Positions 23,265-35,131 are shown, counted from the stretch's first letter. The stretch: 64,000 nucleotides of DNA from Megaustenia siamemsis (GCA_032433765.1 JAVIAB010000156.1:85047015-85111014), one strand, 5' to 3'. Notes: a model not told the origin generated them from the sequence alone. Translations and numbers: made by a program.

Positions 23265-23615
23265 ATACAAAATTTTAAAAAAAGGAAAAAGTGGTATGGT
23301 AACAGCTTTACGTAGAAAGGAAACAAAACAAAATTAGAACGACGTTTTAGTCAAAAGTTCTTCAGCAGGAACAAAACCACAACACAAAAATATATAAGAA
23401 TATACACAGAAATATAATTACATGGCGATAATATGCTAGACTCTTAAAAAAGGAAAATAAGTCCCTTCCCTGTGGTCCAGATCTTGGTCAGCTACAGAGC
23501 TTGGTTAGGCAACGACTGGATTGAAATTGATATGTCCGGCCAACAGGGCGGGACAAAGGTGTGGAAAACAGTAAGAAGGGAAGGGTTCTACAAATATGTG
23601 GAGGTGGGTACAAGA
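23265..23615 (+). mobile_element. dispersed repeat F, copy 1 (possibly Penelope-related)
   Basis: Aligns with 34720-35065 over about 340 bases: shared AGCTTTACGTA, GAACGACGTTT followed by TTCTTCAGCAGGA, a GTGGTCCAGATCTTGGTCAG-like stretch and GGAAGGGTTCTACAAATATG near the end. Paired TTCAGCAGG/ACGTTT motifs are common at ends of Penelope-like elements, but this assignment is inference. The last bases, GGAGGTGGGTACAAGAT, are the seed of the adjacent 36-bp array. Confidence 0.6.
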
Positions 23616-24242
23616 TGCCAGCATCTACTACTACTGGAGGCGAGTACAAGATCCCAGCCTTTACTATTACTGGAGGCGAGTACAAGATCCCAGCCTTTAC
23701 TATTACTGGAGGCGAGTACAAGATCCCAGCCTTTACTATTACCGGAGGCGGGTACAAGATCCCATCATTTACTATTACTGGAGGCGGGTACAAGATCCCA
23801 TCATTTACTATTACTGGAGGCGGGTACAAGATCCCAGCGTTTACTATTACTGGAGGTGGGTACAAGATCCCATCGTTTACTATTACTGGAGGCGGGTACA
23901 AGATCCCAGCGTTTACTATTACTGGAGGTGGGTACAAGATCCCAGTCTTTACTATTACTGGAGGTGGGTACAAGATCCCAGCGTTTACTATTAGTGGAGG
24001 TGGGTACAAGATCCCAGCGTTTACTATTACTGGAGGTGGGTACAAGATCCCAGCCTTTACTATTAGTGGAGGTGGGTACAAGATCCCAGTCTTTACTATT
24101 ACTAGAGGCGGGTACAAGATCCAAGCGTTTACTATTACTGGAGGTGGGTACAAGATCCAAGCGTTTACTATTACTGGAGGTGGGTACAAGATCCCAGCCT
24201 TTACTATTACTGGAGGTGGGTACAAGATCCCAGTCTATTACT
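23598..24242. repeat. 36-bp minisatellite, ~18 copies
   Basis: Unit contains TTTACTATTACTGGAGGCGG and GTACAAGATCCCAGCG. As 36 is a multiple of three and the unit lacks stops in most frames, five overlapping open frames on both strands run through it (for example YKIPAFTITGGG repeats). That symmetry argues against any one being a gene. The unit matches the 3' end of repeat F. Confidence 0.95.
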
Positions 24243-24476
24243 AGAAACGTTTCTATGAGCTGATTCCCATTAAGTAAATCCACATGGAAAAAGTGAACAT
24301 ATAAATCTGTGTATATCTGCAGCTATGGGTGTGTACACAGAAAAAGATTTGTAAGAAACACATGCGTTCGTACCCGCATTTACACATGCAGACAAATATA
24401 TACACACACACACACATATATATATATATAGGTCCGCGTGCGCACGAGGTGAGAAATATGTAGCAGGTGTCATATG
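24243..24476. other. unique stretch with CA/TA microsatellite
   Basis: A CACACA-TATATA run lies at about 24397-24430. Otherwise nothing recognised. Confidence 0.6.
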
Positions 24477-24477
24477 T

Positions 24478-24705
24478 GTATGAGAGCGATATGTTCATGC
24501 CTTGTGGGGACAGCAAACCCAACTGCTCTATCAGACGATTCTCAAAGGCAAACAAGCTACGATTGCTGGAGTGACGTAAGACAATACAAGTGACTTGCAT
24601 GTCGGGTTTACAACTGTGGCCTGGTGAATTGAAGTAGGACGACGCCGGCCTGCCAATCTTCTGCTCAACACCACGGAGATGCTCCTTCGTGTAGACGTCA
24701 TCCAG
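24478..24705 (-). mobile_element. Penelope-like element fragment (GIY-YIG endonuclease C-terminal half)
   Basis: Minus-strand frame reads KEHLRGVEQKIGRPASSYFN then VLRHSSNRSLFAFENRLIEQ. It parallels EHLRDVQQNTGTPVSSHFN and ALENRLIVQFGSL in the copy at 36385-36663, including the conserved ENRLI box with the metal-binding Glu of the GIY-YIG nuclease. The first half of the domain and the reverse transcriptase are absent. A dead fragment. Confidence 0.75.
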
Positions 24706-25040
24706 ACTCACCTATATACGTCATCTGGCAAAACTGACATCTTATGGCGCCAATGAAATTCCCACATGCAACGTACTAGTTTTGATTGATGACTGTTGAG
24801 GATACCATGCTTAGTTTGAACAATGAACCTTATTTTTATCTCTTCCTTTTAAAGGGTGAGGTACTTGACCCCCATCCTACTTGGAATAAGGGGTCTCTGA
24901 GAAGGTACTCCAATCGTCGTACATGTGGTTTGAACCGGTTACATTTTGGTTGTGAAAGTACAAGCTCAGCATAGGTAGACGCTGCCATTTCAAGCAAGCG
25001 TGTGTTGTTTCAAATCTGATGTTAATGGCTAAGTGCACTA
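24706..25040. other. unique stretch, nothing recognised
   Basis: GTGGTTTGAACCGGTTAC near 24923 looks vaguely like a tRNA B box, but no matching A box was found. Confidence 0.4.
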
Positions 25041-25043
25041 GCC

Positions 25044-25128
25044 AGGTAATTATTCAAACATTACAGGTAATTATTCAAACATTACAGGTCATTATTCAAA
25101 CATTACAGGTAATTACTCAAACATTACT
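25044..25128. repeat. 21-bp tandem repeat, 4 copies
   Basis: Unit CAGGTAATTATTCAAACATT (plus A) repeated four times with single-base changes. Confidence 0.9.
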
Positions 25129-25287
25129 AGCAACATCATCAAACTGCATTCCTTATGCTCAATTGGCCTGTCCAAGACTTGTCATCTCTACGATCTTGTT
25201 TTATTCTCATGTTTACCTACTAATGTTATTATCTGAAGCTCTCTGCTATGGTTTACTTCTGTTTCCCTCTATTGTTGGCCTTTATGC
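25129..25287. other. unique spacer
   Basis: Short unique spacer before the large 17-bp array. Confidence 0.5.
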
Positions 25288-28200
25288 TAGTCTCCACCTC
25301 ATGCTAGTCTCCTCTTGATACTGGTCTGCCCCTTATGCTGGTCTACACCTCATGCTGGTCTCTATCTTATGCTGATCTCTTGGTCATGCTGATCTCCTGG
25401 TCATGCTGGTCTCTATATTATGCTGATCTCCTGGTCATGCTGATCTCCCCATCATGCTGTTCTCCTGATCATGTTGATCTCCCCATCATACTGATCTCCT
25501 GGTCATGCTGATCTCCTGGTCATGCTGATCTCCTGGTCATGCTGATCTCCTGGTCGTGCTGATCTCCTGGTCATGCTGATCTCCCCTTCATACTGATCTC
25601 CCCATCATGCTGTTCTCCTAGCCATACTGATCTCCTGGCCATGCTGATCTCCCCTTCATGCTGATCTCCTTGCCATGCTGATCTCCCCTTCATGCTGATC
25701 TCCCCTTCATGCTGATCTCCTGGTCATGCTGATCTCCTGGTCATGCTGATCTCCTGGTCATGCTGATCTCCTGGTCATGCTGATCTCCTTGCCATGCTGA
25801 TCTCCCCTTCATGCTGATCTCCTGGTCATGCTGATCTCCTGGTCATGCTGATCTCCTGGTCATGCTGATCTCCTTGCCATGCTGATCTCCCCTTCATGCT
25901 GATCTCCCCTTCATGCTGATCTCCTGGTCATGCTGATCTCCCCTCATGCTGATCTCCCCTTCATGCTGATCTCCTGGTCATGCTGATCTCCCCTTCATGC
26001 TGCTCTCTCCTTCATGCTGATCCCCCCTTCATGCTGATCTCCTGGTCATGCTGATCTCCCCTTCATGCTGATCTCCCCTTCATGCTGATCTCCTGGTCAT
26101 GCTGATCTCCCCTTCATGCTGCTCTCTCCTTCATGCTGATCTCCCCTTCATGCTGATCTCCTGGTCATGCTGATCTCCCCTTCATGCTGATCTCCTGGTC
26201 ATGCTGATCTCCCCTTCATGCTGATCTCCCCTTCAAGCTGATCTCCTGGTCATGCTGATCTCACCTTCATGCTGATCTCCTAGTCATGCTGATCTCCCCT
26301 TCATGCTGATCTCCCCTTCATGCTGATCTCCTGGTCATGCTGATCTCCCCTTCATGCTGATCTCCTGGTCATGCTGATCTCCTGGTCATGCTGATCTCCC
26401 CTTCATGCTGTTCTCCTGGTCATTCTGTTCTCCTGGTCATGCTGATCTCCCCTTTATGCTGATCTCCTGGTCATGCTGATCTCCTGGTCACGCTGAACTC
26501 CTGGTCTGCCCCGCATGCTGGTCCTTCACCTCATGCTGGCCTCTATCTTATACTGATCTCCCTTTCATGATGTTCTCCTGGTCATGCTGATCTCCCTTTC
26601 ATGATGTTCTCCTGGTCATGCTGATCTCCCTTTCATGATGTTCTCCTGGTCATGCTGATCTCCTGGTCATGCTGATCTCACCTTCATGCTGATCTCCTAG
26701 TCATGCTGATCTCCCCTTCATGCTGATCTCCCCTTCATGCTGATCTCCTGGTCATGCTGATCTCCCCTTCATGCTGATCTCCTGGTCATGCTGATCTCCT
26801 GGTCATGCTGATCTCCCCTTCATGCTGTTCTCCTGGTCATGCTGATCTCCTGGTCATGCTGATCTCCCCTTTATGCTGATCTCCTGGTCACGCTGAACTC
26901 CTGGTCTGCCCCGCATGCTGGTCCTTCACCTCATGCTGGCCTCTATCTTATACTGATCTCCCTTTCATGATGTTCTCCTGGTCATGCTAGTCTTCAACAC
27001 AAGCTGGTCTGCCCTTCATGCTTGTCTCCCCTCGTGTTGGTCTCCACCTCATGCTTGTCTCCCCCTCATGTTGGTCTCCACCTCATGCTTGTCTCCCCCT
27101 CATGCTGGTCTCCACCTCGTGCTGGTCTACACCTCATGCTGGTCTCCACCTCGTGCTGGTCTCCCTGTCATGCTGGTCTCCACCTCATGCTGGTCTCCAC
27201 CTCATGCTGGTCTCCCCCTCATGCTGGTCTCCCCCTCATGTTGGTCTCCACCTCATGCTGGTCTCAACCTCATGCTTGTCTCCACCTCGTGCTGGTCTCC
27301 ACCTCATGCTTGTCTCCCCCTCATGCTGGTCTCCACCTCATGCTAGTCTCCACCTTATGCTGGTCTCCACCTCGTGCTGGTCTCCACCTCGTGCTGGTCT
27401 CCACCTCGTACTGGTCTCCACCACATGCTTGTCTCCATCTCATGCTGGTCTCCACCTCGTGCTGGTCTCCACCTCATGCTGGTCTCCACCTCGTGCTGGT
27501 CTCCACCTCGAACTGGTCTCCACCACATGCTTGTCTCCCACTCATGCTTCTCTCCCCCTCATGCTGGTCTCCACCTCATGCTGGTCTCCACCTCATGCTG
27601 GTCTCCTCCTCGTGCTGGTCTCCATCTCGTGCTGGTCTCCACCTCATGCTGGTCTCCACCTCGTGCTGGTCTCCACCTCGTGCTGGTCTCCACCACATGC
27701 TTGTCTCCCACTCATGCTTCTCTCCCCCTCATGCTGGTCTCCACCTCATGCTGGTCTCCACCTCATGCTGGTCTCCTCCTCATGTTGGTTTTCTCTTCAT
27801 AATAGTGTCCTCCTCATTTTAATTTCCTACTCATATTAGTTTCTCCTCATAATAGTTTCCTCTTCATGTTAGATTCCTCCTCATGTTAGTTTCCTCTTCA
27901 TAATAGTGTCTTTTTCATTTAAATTTCCTAAACATGTTAGTTTCCTCCTCATATTAGTTTCCTCCTCATGTTAGTTTCCTCATCATGTTATTAGCTTCCT
28001 CCTCATATTAGTTTCCGTCTCCTGTTAGTTTCCTCCTCATGTTAGTCTCCTCATAATATTTATTTTGCTACTCATGTTAGTTTCTTCCTCATGTTAGTTT
28101 CCTCCTAATATTTATTTTCCTCCTCATGCTAGTCTTCTCCTCATGTTAGTTTCCTATTCAAGTTAGTTTCCTTCTCATGTCAAATTCCTCCACAAGATAG

Positions 28201-29425
28201 TTTCCACCTCATGTTAGTTTCCTCCTCATGTTAGTTATCTACTCATATTAACTTCCTCCTCAAGTTAGTTTCCTCATCATATTAGTTTCCTCGTCATGTT
28301 TTTGGTTTCCTCCTCAAGGTAATTTCCTCCTCATGTTAATTTCCTCATCATGCTACTTTCCTCCTCATGTTAGTTTCCTCCTCATGTTAGTTTCCTCCTC
28401 ATGTTAGTTTCCTCCTCATGTTTGTATCCTCCTCATGTTAGTTTTCTCTAATTGTTAGTTTCCTCCTCATATTAGTTTACTCTTCCAGTTAGTTTCCTCC
28501 TCATGTTAGTTTTCTCCTCAAATTAGTATCTTCTTCATGTTAGTTTCCTCGTCATGTTAGTTACCTCGTCATATTAGTTTCTCCTCATGTTAGTTTTCTC
28601 CTCATGTAAGTTTCCTCCTTAAGTTAGTTTCATCCTCATGTTAGTTTCCTCCTCATGTTAGTTTCTTCATCTTGTTAGTTTCCTCCTCATGTTAGTTTCC
28701 TCATCATGTTAGTTTCCTCCATGTAATTTTCCTCGTCATGTTAGTTTCCTCCTCAAGTAAGTTTCCTCCTCATGTAAGTTTCGTCTTCAAGTATGTTTCC
28801 TCCTCATTTTATTTTCCTCGTCATGTTAGTTTTCTCCTCATGTTAGTTTCCAATATCATGTTAGTTTCCTCCTCATGTTAGTTTCCAATATCATGTTAGT
28901 TCCCTTCTAATGTTAGTTTCCTCCTCATGTTATTTTCCTCGTTATGTTAGTTTCCTCCTCAAGTTCGTTTTCTCTTCATTTTAGTTTCCTCCTTATGTTA
29001 GATTCCTCCTCATGTTAGTTTCCTCCTCATGTTATTTTCGAATATCATGTTAGTTTTCTCCTCATATTAGTTTCCTCCTCATGTTAGTTTCCTCCTCATT
29101 TTAGTTTCCTCCTCATGTTAGTTTCCTCCTCATGTTATTTTCGAATATCATGTTAGTTTTCTCCTCATATTAGTTTCCTCCTCATGTTAGTTTCCTCCTC
29201 ATTTTAGTTTCCTCCTCATGTTAATTTCACCTTCATGTTAGTTTCCTCGTTATGTTAGTTTCCTCCTCATGTTAGTTTTCTTCTCATATTAGTTTCCTCG
29301 TCATGTTAGTTTCCTCCTCATGTTAATTTCCTCCTCATGTTAGTTTCCTTTTCATGTTAGTTTCCTCCTCACGTTAGTTTCCTCTTCATTTTAGTTTCCT
29401 CCTCATGTTAGTTTCCTCCTCATGT
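25288..29425. repeat. 17-bp mega-array, ~240 copies in three zones
   Basis: A continuous 4.1-kb array of a 17-base unit with three successive subfamilies: CATGCTGATCTCCTGGT (about 25,360-26,990), CATGCTGGTCTCCACCT (about 26,990-27,800) and CATGTTAGTTTCCTCCT (about 27,800-29,425). The common core is CATG-T-TCTCC. Open frames of up to 273 codons in the middle zone arise because three 17-bp units make 51 bp without stops; they exist in parallel in two frames and are not credible genes. Confidence 0.95.
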
Positions 29426-29699
29426 TACTAATTTACATTCTCTTTGCCGCCTCATTTTTTTTACAACGTACTCGCTAATCTCTTTTACTGTTCTTTAAAC
29501 TACATGTATAAGCTTCAATTATTTCTATTGTTGTTCGACTGTCCATGATTTTCTACAATATGTGAGGACTCACTGTATTATATATTGAAAAACTCTTGAT
29601 TTTCCTATATTGAAGAATATCAATTGCACAATCAGCTTGTTGATTGTTTGCTTGTCAGACTATATCTGGGCTAGTCTGGACCTCACATATTCCTCCTCT
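29426..29699. other. AT-rich spacer
   Basis: No gene or repeat recognised. Confidence 0.5.
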
Positions 29700-30115
29700 T
29701 CTTTCTTTCATCATTTGCGTTTCAGCGTCGAAGGGAGACAATGCTTCCTATAGTTTAAAATTTGCGGTCTTTTGCTCTTCTGCTCGTATCTGCTGTTGTT
29801 ATATTTCCTAGTGTTTCTAATCATCATCAATCCATCTTTTTTTGATCGTCTGGTGTTCTCGTAACGTTTATTGATTGGGTCGTTGTGTTGTGTTTTGATC
29901 TTTCTGCCTGTCACGTGGTCAAACCTTTTTATCTGTTTTTTCTTTATACATTCTATGGCGGTGGGCTATTCCTAGTTTTTTTCTCAGTTCTTCATTTCTG
30001 ATCTTATCTCTCGGACTGGTTCCTGTCATTCGTCTGTCACAGTTCATCTTAGAAGAGGTTAATTTTCTTATTGTTCTTGCATCTGAGGTCCGGGACTGAC
30101 ATTGGTAGTACAACG
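29700..30115 (-). mobile_element. LINE-D 3' fragment
   Basis: Minus-strand translation contains SPRDKIRNEELRKKLGI followed by KEKTDKKV, matching the RDRIRNExIRxRxGV motif near the C-terminus of many non-LTR retrotransposon polyproteins. Frames break several times. No catalytic core retained. Confidence 0.6.
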
Positions 30116-30189
30116 TTGGGATGAAGATTGTATTGTAGTGTGTCTGTTTTGCCTCTCTAGAGTTATTTCCTTGTTGGACAATAGATATA

Positions 30190-30560
30190 GCTAGAGATAG
30201 TTGTAGATAGTAATAATAACTCTAGGTAGAATTGGAAGGAAAGAAAATAAAACAAATGATGAAGTTTTAAAACATCTAAAAATGAAAAGAGAACTACTAA
30301 ACACAATTCAAACAAGACAAATTGCAATTTTTGGAACATGTTAAAAGACACAACAGCCTAATAAAAGTAACATTGGAAGGGAAAATACAAGGTAAAAGAG
30401 GCAGAGGCAGACCAAGACTAACATGGACGAGTAACATCAAAAGATGGACAAGTCAACCTATGACAATCTGCACCATCAAAGCAAGAGACAGAGTGGAATG
30501 GCAACCCATGGTAGCCAACCTTCGATGCGGAGACGGCACTCAATGATGATGATGATGACA
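30190..30560 (+). mobile_element. LINE-E 3' fragment with TGA-repeat tail
   Basis: Plus-strand frame 30322-30546 reads GKIQGKRGRGRPRLTW and ends MVANLRCGDGT, the C-terminus typical of a LINE polyprotein (TGKIEGKRGRGRPR...). The stop is followed at once by a TGATGATGATGA tail. A shorter relic of the same 3' end lies at 61866-61918. Truncated and broken at the 5' side. Confidence 0.75.
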
Positions 30561-31030
30561 ATAGCTGTCCAATATGATTTGACAAGCTTTGTTGTATTTT
30601 GCTATATTTGAGTGATGTAGTGTATTATAGGTTTAGCTATATTTTCTTTCTTTCTTTCTCTTCCTCACTCTCTTTCTTTCCTTTCCTTCTATCGCTGCCT
30701 TCACCTCCGAGCAATATTAATGCCAATCACGTATGAATGGAATGAAGGTCATGGCTGAAATAACAACCAATCACCCATCGTAGTATGTATGACGTCATAT
30801 TCTCTTATTATAGTAAACATGAACGATCGTTGGAGAAGTATTAGTACACTGGCTTGGCGATACAATAGGGCTAGTGAAGAAGGGTTAAAACGCAGTTTGT
30901 TCCTGTCTAGTCGACCCAGCTGATCAAGAGAATGGCTACCGTGCTCACTGAGCCGCAACATTGAAGTTTGTCCCTCACAGCGATGTCCCCGTCTCCTCAA
31001 GAAAATATGCCACGCAACTTTGAACGCGAA
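30561..31030. other. unique stretch, nothing recognised
   Basis: A TTTC/CTTT-rich stretch at 30638-30690. One TGACGTCA site at 30790-30797 precedes the array of such sites. No gene recognised. Confidence 0.5.
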
Positions 31031-31345
31031 GGACGTCACACTAAGTGTCTAAATGTAGTATAAATGGCGTCATACTAATTGTCTAAATGTAGTACAAATG
31101 GCGTCATACTAATTGTCTAAATGTAGTACAAATGACGTCATACTAATTGTCTAAATGTAGTACAAATGACGTCATACTAATTGTCTAAATGTAGTACACA
31201 TGACGTCATACTAAATGTCTAAATGCAGTTTAAATGACGTCATTCTAAAAGCCTAAATGCAATTTAAATGACGTCATACTAAATGTCTAAATGCAGTTTA
31301 AATGACGTCGCAATACTTGGCTAAATGCAATACACCTGACATTAC
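31031..31345. repeat. 34-bp minisatellite with TGACGTCA sites, ~9 copies
   Basis: Unit contains AATGTAGTACAAATGACGTC and ATACTAATTGTCTA. Perfect CRE palindromes TGACGTCA occur at 31133-31140, 31167-31174, 31201-31208, 31235-31242 and 31269-31276, exactly 34 bases apart, with one-base variants (GGCGTCA, TGACGTCG) in outer units. Confidence 0.95.
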
Positions 31346-32488
31346 AATCATTGTCTAAACTTGGAAATCATAACGACGTCATCGCAGTTACCTGTTGTAG
31401 ACATCAGATGAAGTCGCGACATAGTCACTGTATTGATGACGTGGCAACGTGGGAGTGGGTAAAGAAAGAACTAGGTCGATATTGACGGATGTGGAAGCAG
31501 ACAACATTTTTATAGAAAAGCCGCAGGCGTGTCTCAGAGATGGAGTCTCAAGTGGACAGAGTTCTGTCTAGAATGTGACAAGTTGGCTGTGTCGCTGGCC
31601 TGAGAGTTGGACCAATCACCGAGCTCGTGCTTGCAGGAGGGACTAACGATCATAGAAACTGCTGATATGGAAAATGTGCAACTGTTGGAAGAAATCATCA
31701 TTAAAGAAAGAAATGTAAATATAAATGATGGTGGAAAGAAGAAAAGGAAAGCGAGGTCAACACTAGGAGAGAAACATCATCTCATTCCAACAAGTTGCAA
31801 TTCTGGATACATCGACTTGTCTGGGAGAACACGAGAGATGTGGAGAATGTGATAGAGAAACGAGAAGCTTGTCTTCATCTGTATATGGAGTTTGTTGCCC
31901 TGGGCGGCTATTGTTGGCAAGAGAGATATTCGTTGAATGAATGTCGGGGAGATAACTGATCTCTCCTGACTGGAATGTGAGAGCCGGCATATAATAAGTT
32001 CATGATTTGTGTTCAGTTTTTAGATCTTCTATGTGTGTCGTTCACCGAGAAGGGAGCGAACCTGTAGATTTATCTTTCCAATTCAACCTCTTCCTGCATC
32101 ATGTGCATTATCATCATCCCCTGGTGTGCTTGCTGATATGTTCAATATTGAGTCAGCTAATTAAGTTAGGAAGACTCGTCTGTTTGCTCCGTGAGACCAT
32201 GCAGGAAGAAATGACTCTCGCGCGTTCTCGCAATACACCAAGATCGTTTAGCGAGACCTCCTGAGCTGCTGTTTTATCCCAGGTTCACTTCCACTTGATG
32301 GCATTCTCCTGACTGCTCCTGTGAATTATTGTACTGGTGTGCATCTTTAGCAATGCTAATATGGTTCGCTAATGAGAAAGTGAGCAGGTCACGTAATCAT
32401 ATAACGCTTGCTCTCTACTCCACGTGCGAAGGAAACTGTGCCACTAAAAACATTAACAAGTAAAAATCAACAAATTGTTTTTAAAAAA
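31346..32488. other. unique stretch, no gene recognised
   Basis: Longest unique block of the left half. An open frame at 31607-31852 (plus) contains a lysine/arginine-rich GGKKKRKARS but no known domain; a possible acceptor (GTGCTTGCAG at about 31637) precedes its first ATG near 31666. I cannot support an exon. Confidence 0.4.
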
Positions 32489-34215
32489 TGAGATAGTTAA
32501 AGTATGAGTGAGATAGTTAAAGTATGAGTGAGATAGTTAAAGTATGAGTGAGATAGATAAAGTAAGAGTGAGATAGATAAAGTATGAGTGAGATAGATAA
32601 AGTATGAGTGAGATAGTTAAAGTAAGAGTGAGATAGATAAAGTAAGAGTGAGGTAGATAAAGTAAGAGTGAGATAGATAAAGTATGAGTGAGATAGTTAA
32701 AGTAAAAAAGTAAAAAAAAGTAAGATTGACATAGTTAAAAAGTAAAAAAGTAAGAGTTAGATAGTTAAAGTAAGAGTGAGATAGTTACGGTATGAGTGAG
32801 ATAGTTAAAGTATGAGTGAGATAGTTAAAAAATAAAAAAGTAAGAGTGAGGTAGTTAAAGTAAGAGTGAGAAAGTTAAAGTAAGAGTGAGACAGTTAAAA
32901 AGTAAAAAAGTAAGAGTGAGATAGTTAAAGTAAGAGTGAGAAAGTTAAAGTATGAGTGAGACAGTTAAAGTAAGAGTGAGATAGTTAAAGTAAGAGTGAG
33001 AAAGTTAAAGTAAGAGTGAGAAAGTTAAAGTAAGAGTGAGATAGTTAAAGTAAGAGTGAGAAAGTTAAAGTAAGAGTGAGAAAGTTAAAGTAAGAGTGAG
33101 ATAGTTAAAGTAAGAGTGAGAAAGTTAAAGTATGAGTGAGATAGTTAAAGTAAGAGTGAGACAGTTAAAGTAAGAGTGAGACAGTTAAAGTAAGAGTGAG
33201 ATAGTTAAAGTAAGAGTGAGAAAGTTAAAGTAAGAGTGAGAAAGTTAAAGTAAGAGTGAGAAAGTTAAAGTAAGAGTGAGACAGTTAAAGTATGAGTGAG
33301 ATAGTTAAAGTAAGAGTGAGAAAGTTAAAGTAAGAGTGAGAAAGTTAAAGTAAGAGTGAGATAGTTAAAGTAAGAGTGAGAAAGTTAAAGTAAGAGTGAG
33401 AAAGTTAAAGTAAGAGTGAGACAGTTAAAGTAAGAGTGAGAAAGTTAAAGTAAGAGTGAGAAAGTTAAAGTAAGAGTGAGATAGTTAAAGTAAGAGTGAG
33501 AAAGTTAAAGTATGAGTGAGATAGTTAAAGTAAGAGTGAGACAGTTAAAGTAAGAGTGAGACAGTTAAAGTAAGAGTGAGATAGTTAAAGTAAGAGTGAG
33601 AAAGTTAAAGTAAGAGTGAGAAAGTTAAGTAAGAGTGAGACAGTTAAAGTATGAGTGAGATAGTTAAAGTAAGAGTGAGAAAGTTAAAGCAAGAGTAAGA
33701 AAGTTAAAGTAAGAGTGAGATAGTTAAAGTAAGAGTGAGAAAGTTAAAGTATGAGTGAGATAGTTAAAGTAAGAGTGAGACAGTTAAAGTAAGAGTGAGA
33801 CAGTTAAAGTAAGAGTGAGATAGTTAAAGTAAGAGTGAGAAAGTTAAAGTAAGAGTGAGAAAGTTAAAGTAAGAGTGAGAAAGTTAAAGTAAGAGTGAGA
33901 AAGTTAAAGTAAGAGTGAGACAGTTAAAGTATGAGTGAGATAGTTAAAGTAAGAGTGAGAAAGTTAAAGCAAGAGTAAGAAAGTTAAAGTAAGAGTGAGA
34001 TAGTTAAAGTAAGAGTGAGAAAGTTAAAGTATGAGTGAGATAGTTAAAGTAAGAGTGAGACAGTTAAAGTAAGAGTGAGACAGTTAAAGTAATAGTGAGA
34101 AAGTTAAAGTATGAGTGAGATAGTGAGATAGTTAAAAAGTAAAAAAGTAAGAGTGAGATAGTTAAAGTAAGAGTGAGAAAGTTAAAGTAAGAGTGAGACA
34201 GTTAAAAAGTAAAAA
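32489..34215. repeat. 20-bp minisatellite, ~85 copies, with higher-order repeat
   Basis: Unit AGTAAGAGTGAGATAGTTAA with a variable base (T, A or C) in AGA-N-AGTT and TAAGAG/TATGAG variants. Inserts of AAAAAGTAAA occur near both ends. The rare unit AAGTTAAAGCAAGAGTAAGA occurs twice, at 33681 and 33961, exactly 280 bases (14 units) apart, and the following units match in order. Confidence 0.95.
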
Positions 34216-34392
34216 AGTAAGCGTCAGACAGCTAAAAAGTAAACATGTAAGCGTTAGACAGCTAAAAGCAAACATGTAAGCGTGAGACAGCTAAAAAGCA
34301 AACATGTAAGCGTGAGACAGCTAAAAAGCAAACATGTAAGCGTGAGACAGCTAAATGGTAAACTTGTAAGCGTGAGACAGCTAAAAAGTAAG
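34216..34392. repeat. ~30-bp repeat derived from the 20-bp array, ~6 copies
   Basis: Unit contains CATGTAAGCGTGAGACAGCT and AAAAAGCAAA. A 10-base extension of the neighbouring 20-bp unit. Confidence 0.9.
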
Positions 34393-34719
34393 CTTTCATT
34401 GAACATGTTTCCCATTCATCTGTTTTTGACAAATCCCAGCGATTGTTGTCAACGAGAAGCGGCCTCAAGGAAGTGGCTGTTTTCTCAAACGTCAAGTCTT
34501 ACATTGCACAGCTGCTTGCTTTTATGTTGAAATGTTATCTTAGTTCTCGTCTTGGAAATGTTGCGCTTATGAGTGAAGATGCCATGAACTTACATTGCCC
34601 TCATTTATAAACATGTTTTTTTATATGGGAGTGGTTTCACTTTGTGTTCAGCCAGAACACCTGCCCGATGTAGGAAGTCTCTTTGTAGGAAGACGGTGAT
34701 TTGAACCCCACACGTTTCC
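34393..34719. other. unique stretch, nothing recognised
   Basis: No gene recognised. GGTGATTTGAACCCCA near 34694 resembles a tRNA-like B box but has no partner A box in place. Confidence 0.4.
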
Positions 34720-35065
34720 TTCGGAGAGTTAAAAAAAATATAAAAAATGGTATGATTATAGCTTTACGTAATTGATGGACTACACACATTTGAACGACGT
34801 TTCGGCTCAGTAGGTCTTCAGCAGGAATAAACAAACACACCCACAGATATATAAGTAAATAAAACTAGCCTTACATAGCTAACTAATCATGAAGCATCTA
34901 AAATAAAATAATTGTAACTAGCTCGAGAAACACAAAGGGTTTCCCTCTATCGTGGACCGTGGTCAGAAGAAAAAAAACGAGTGGCGGATACGCGCTGTAA
35001 TTGACCAGCCGATGGGAGGGTCAACAACATGGAAAGGGTTCTAATATATGTGTAGAGGGGGATGG
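34720..35065 (+). mobile_element. dispersed repeat F, copy 2
   Basis: Homologous to 23265-23615 (AGCTTTACGTA, GAACGACGTTTCGG, TCTTCAGCAGGAATAAACAA, GTGGACCGTGGTCAG, GGAAAGGGTTCTAATATATG). Here the 3' end GAGGGGGATGGGTAAC is not expanded into an array. Confidence 0.6.
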
Positions 35066-35129
35066 GTAACATTGCTTAGGTTGCCTCGCCTACAGCGCCA
35101 CTGGCAATGTCTATACAAATCTACGCACC

Positions 35130-35131
<2 letters not shown>

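Noticed and set aside
23472..24283. Five overlapping long frames in the 36-bp array as a repetitive structural protein
   Set aside because: Frames on both strands are equally open; the array derives from the end of a non-coding dispersed repeat.
27018..27839. 273-codon frame in the 17-bp array as a proline/serine-rich protein
   Set aside because: Two equally long frames overlap; three 17-bp units happen to lack stops in this zone only.
31607..31852. Protein-coding gene with basic KKKRKARS segment
   Set aside because: Starts at a non-ATG codon, has no known domain, and no splice partner was found.
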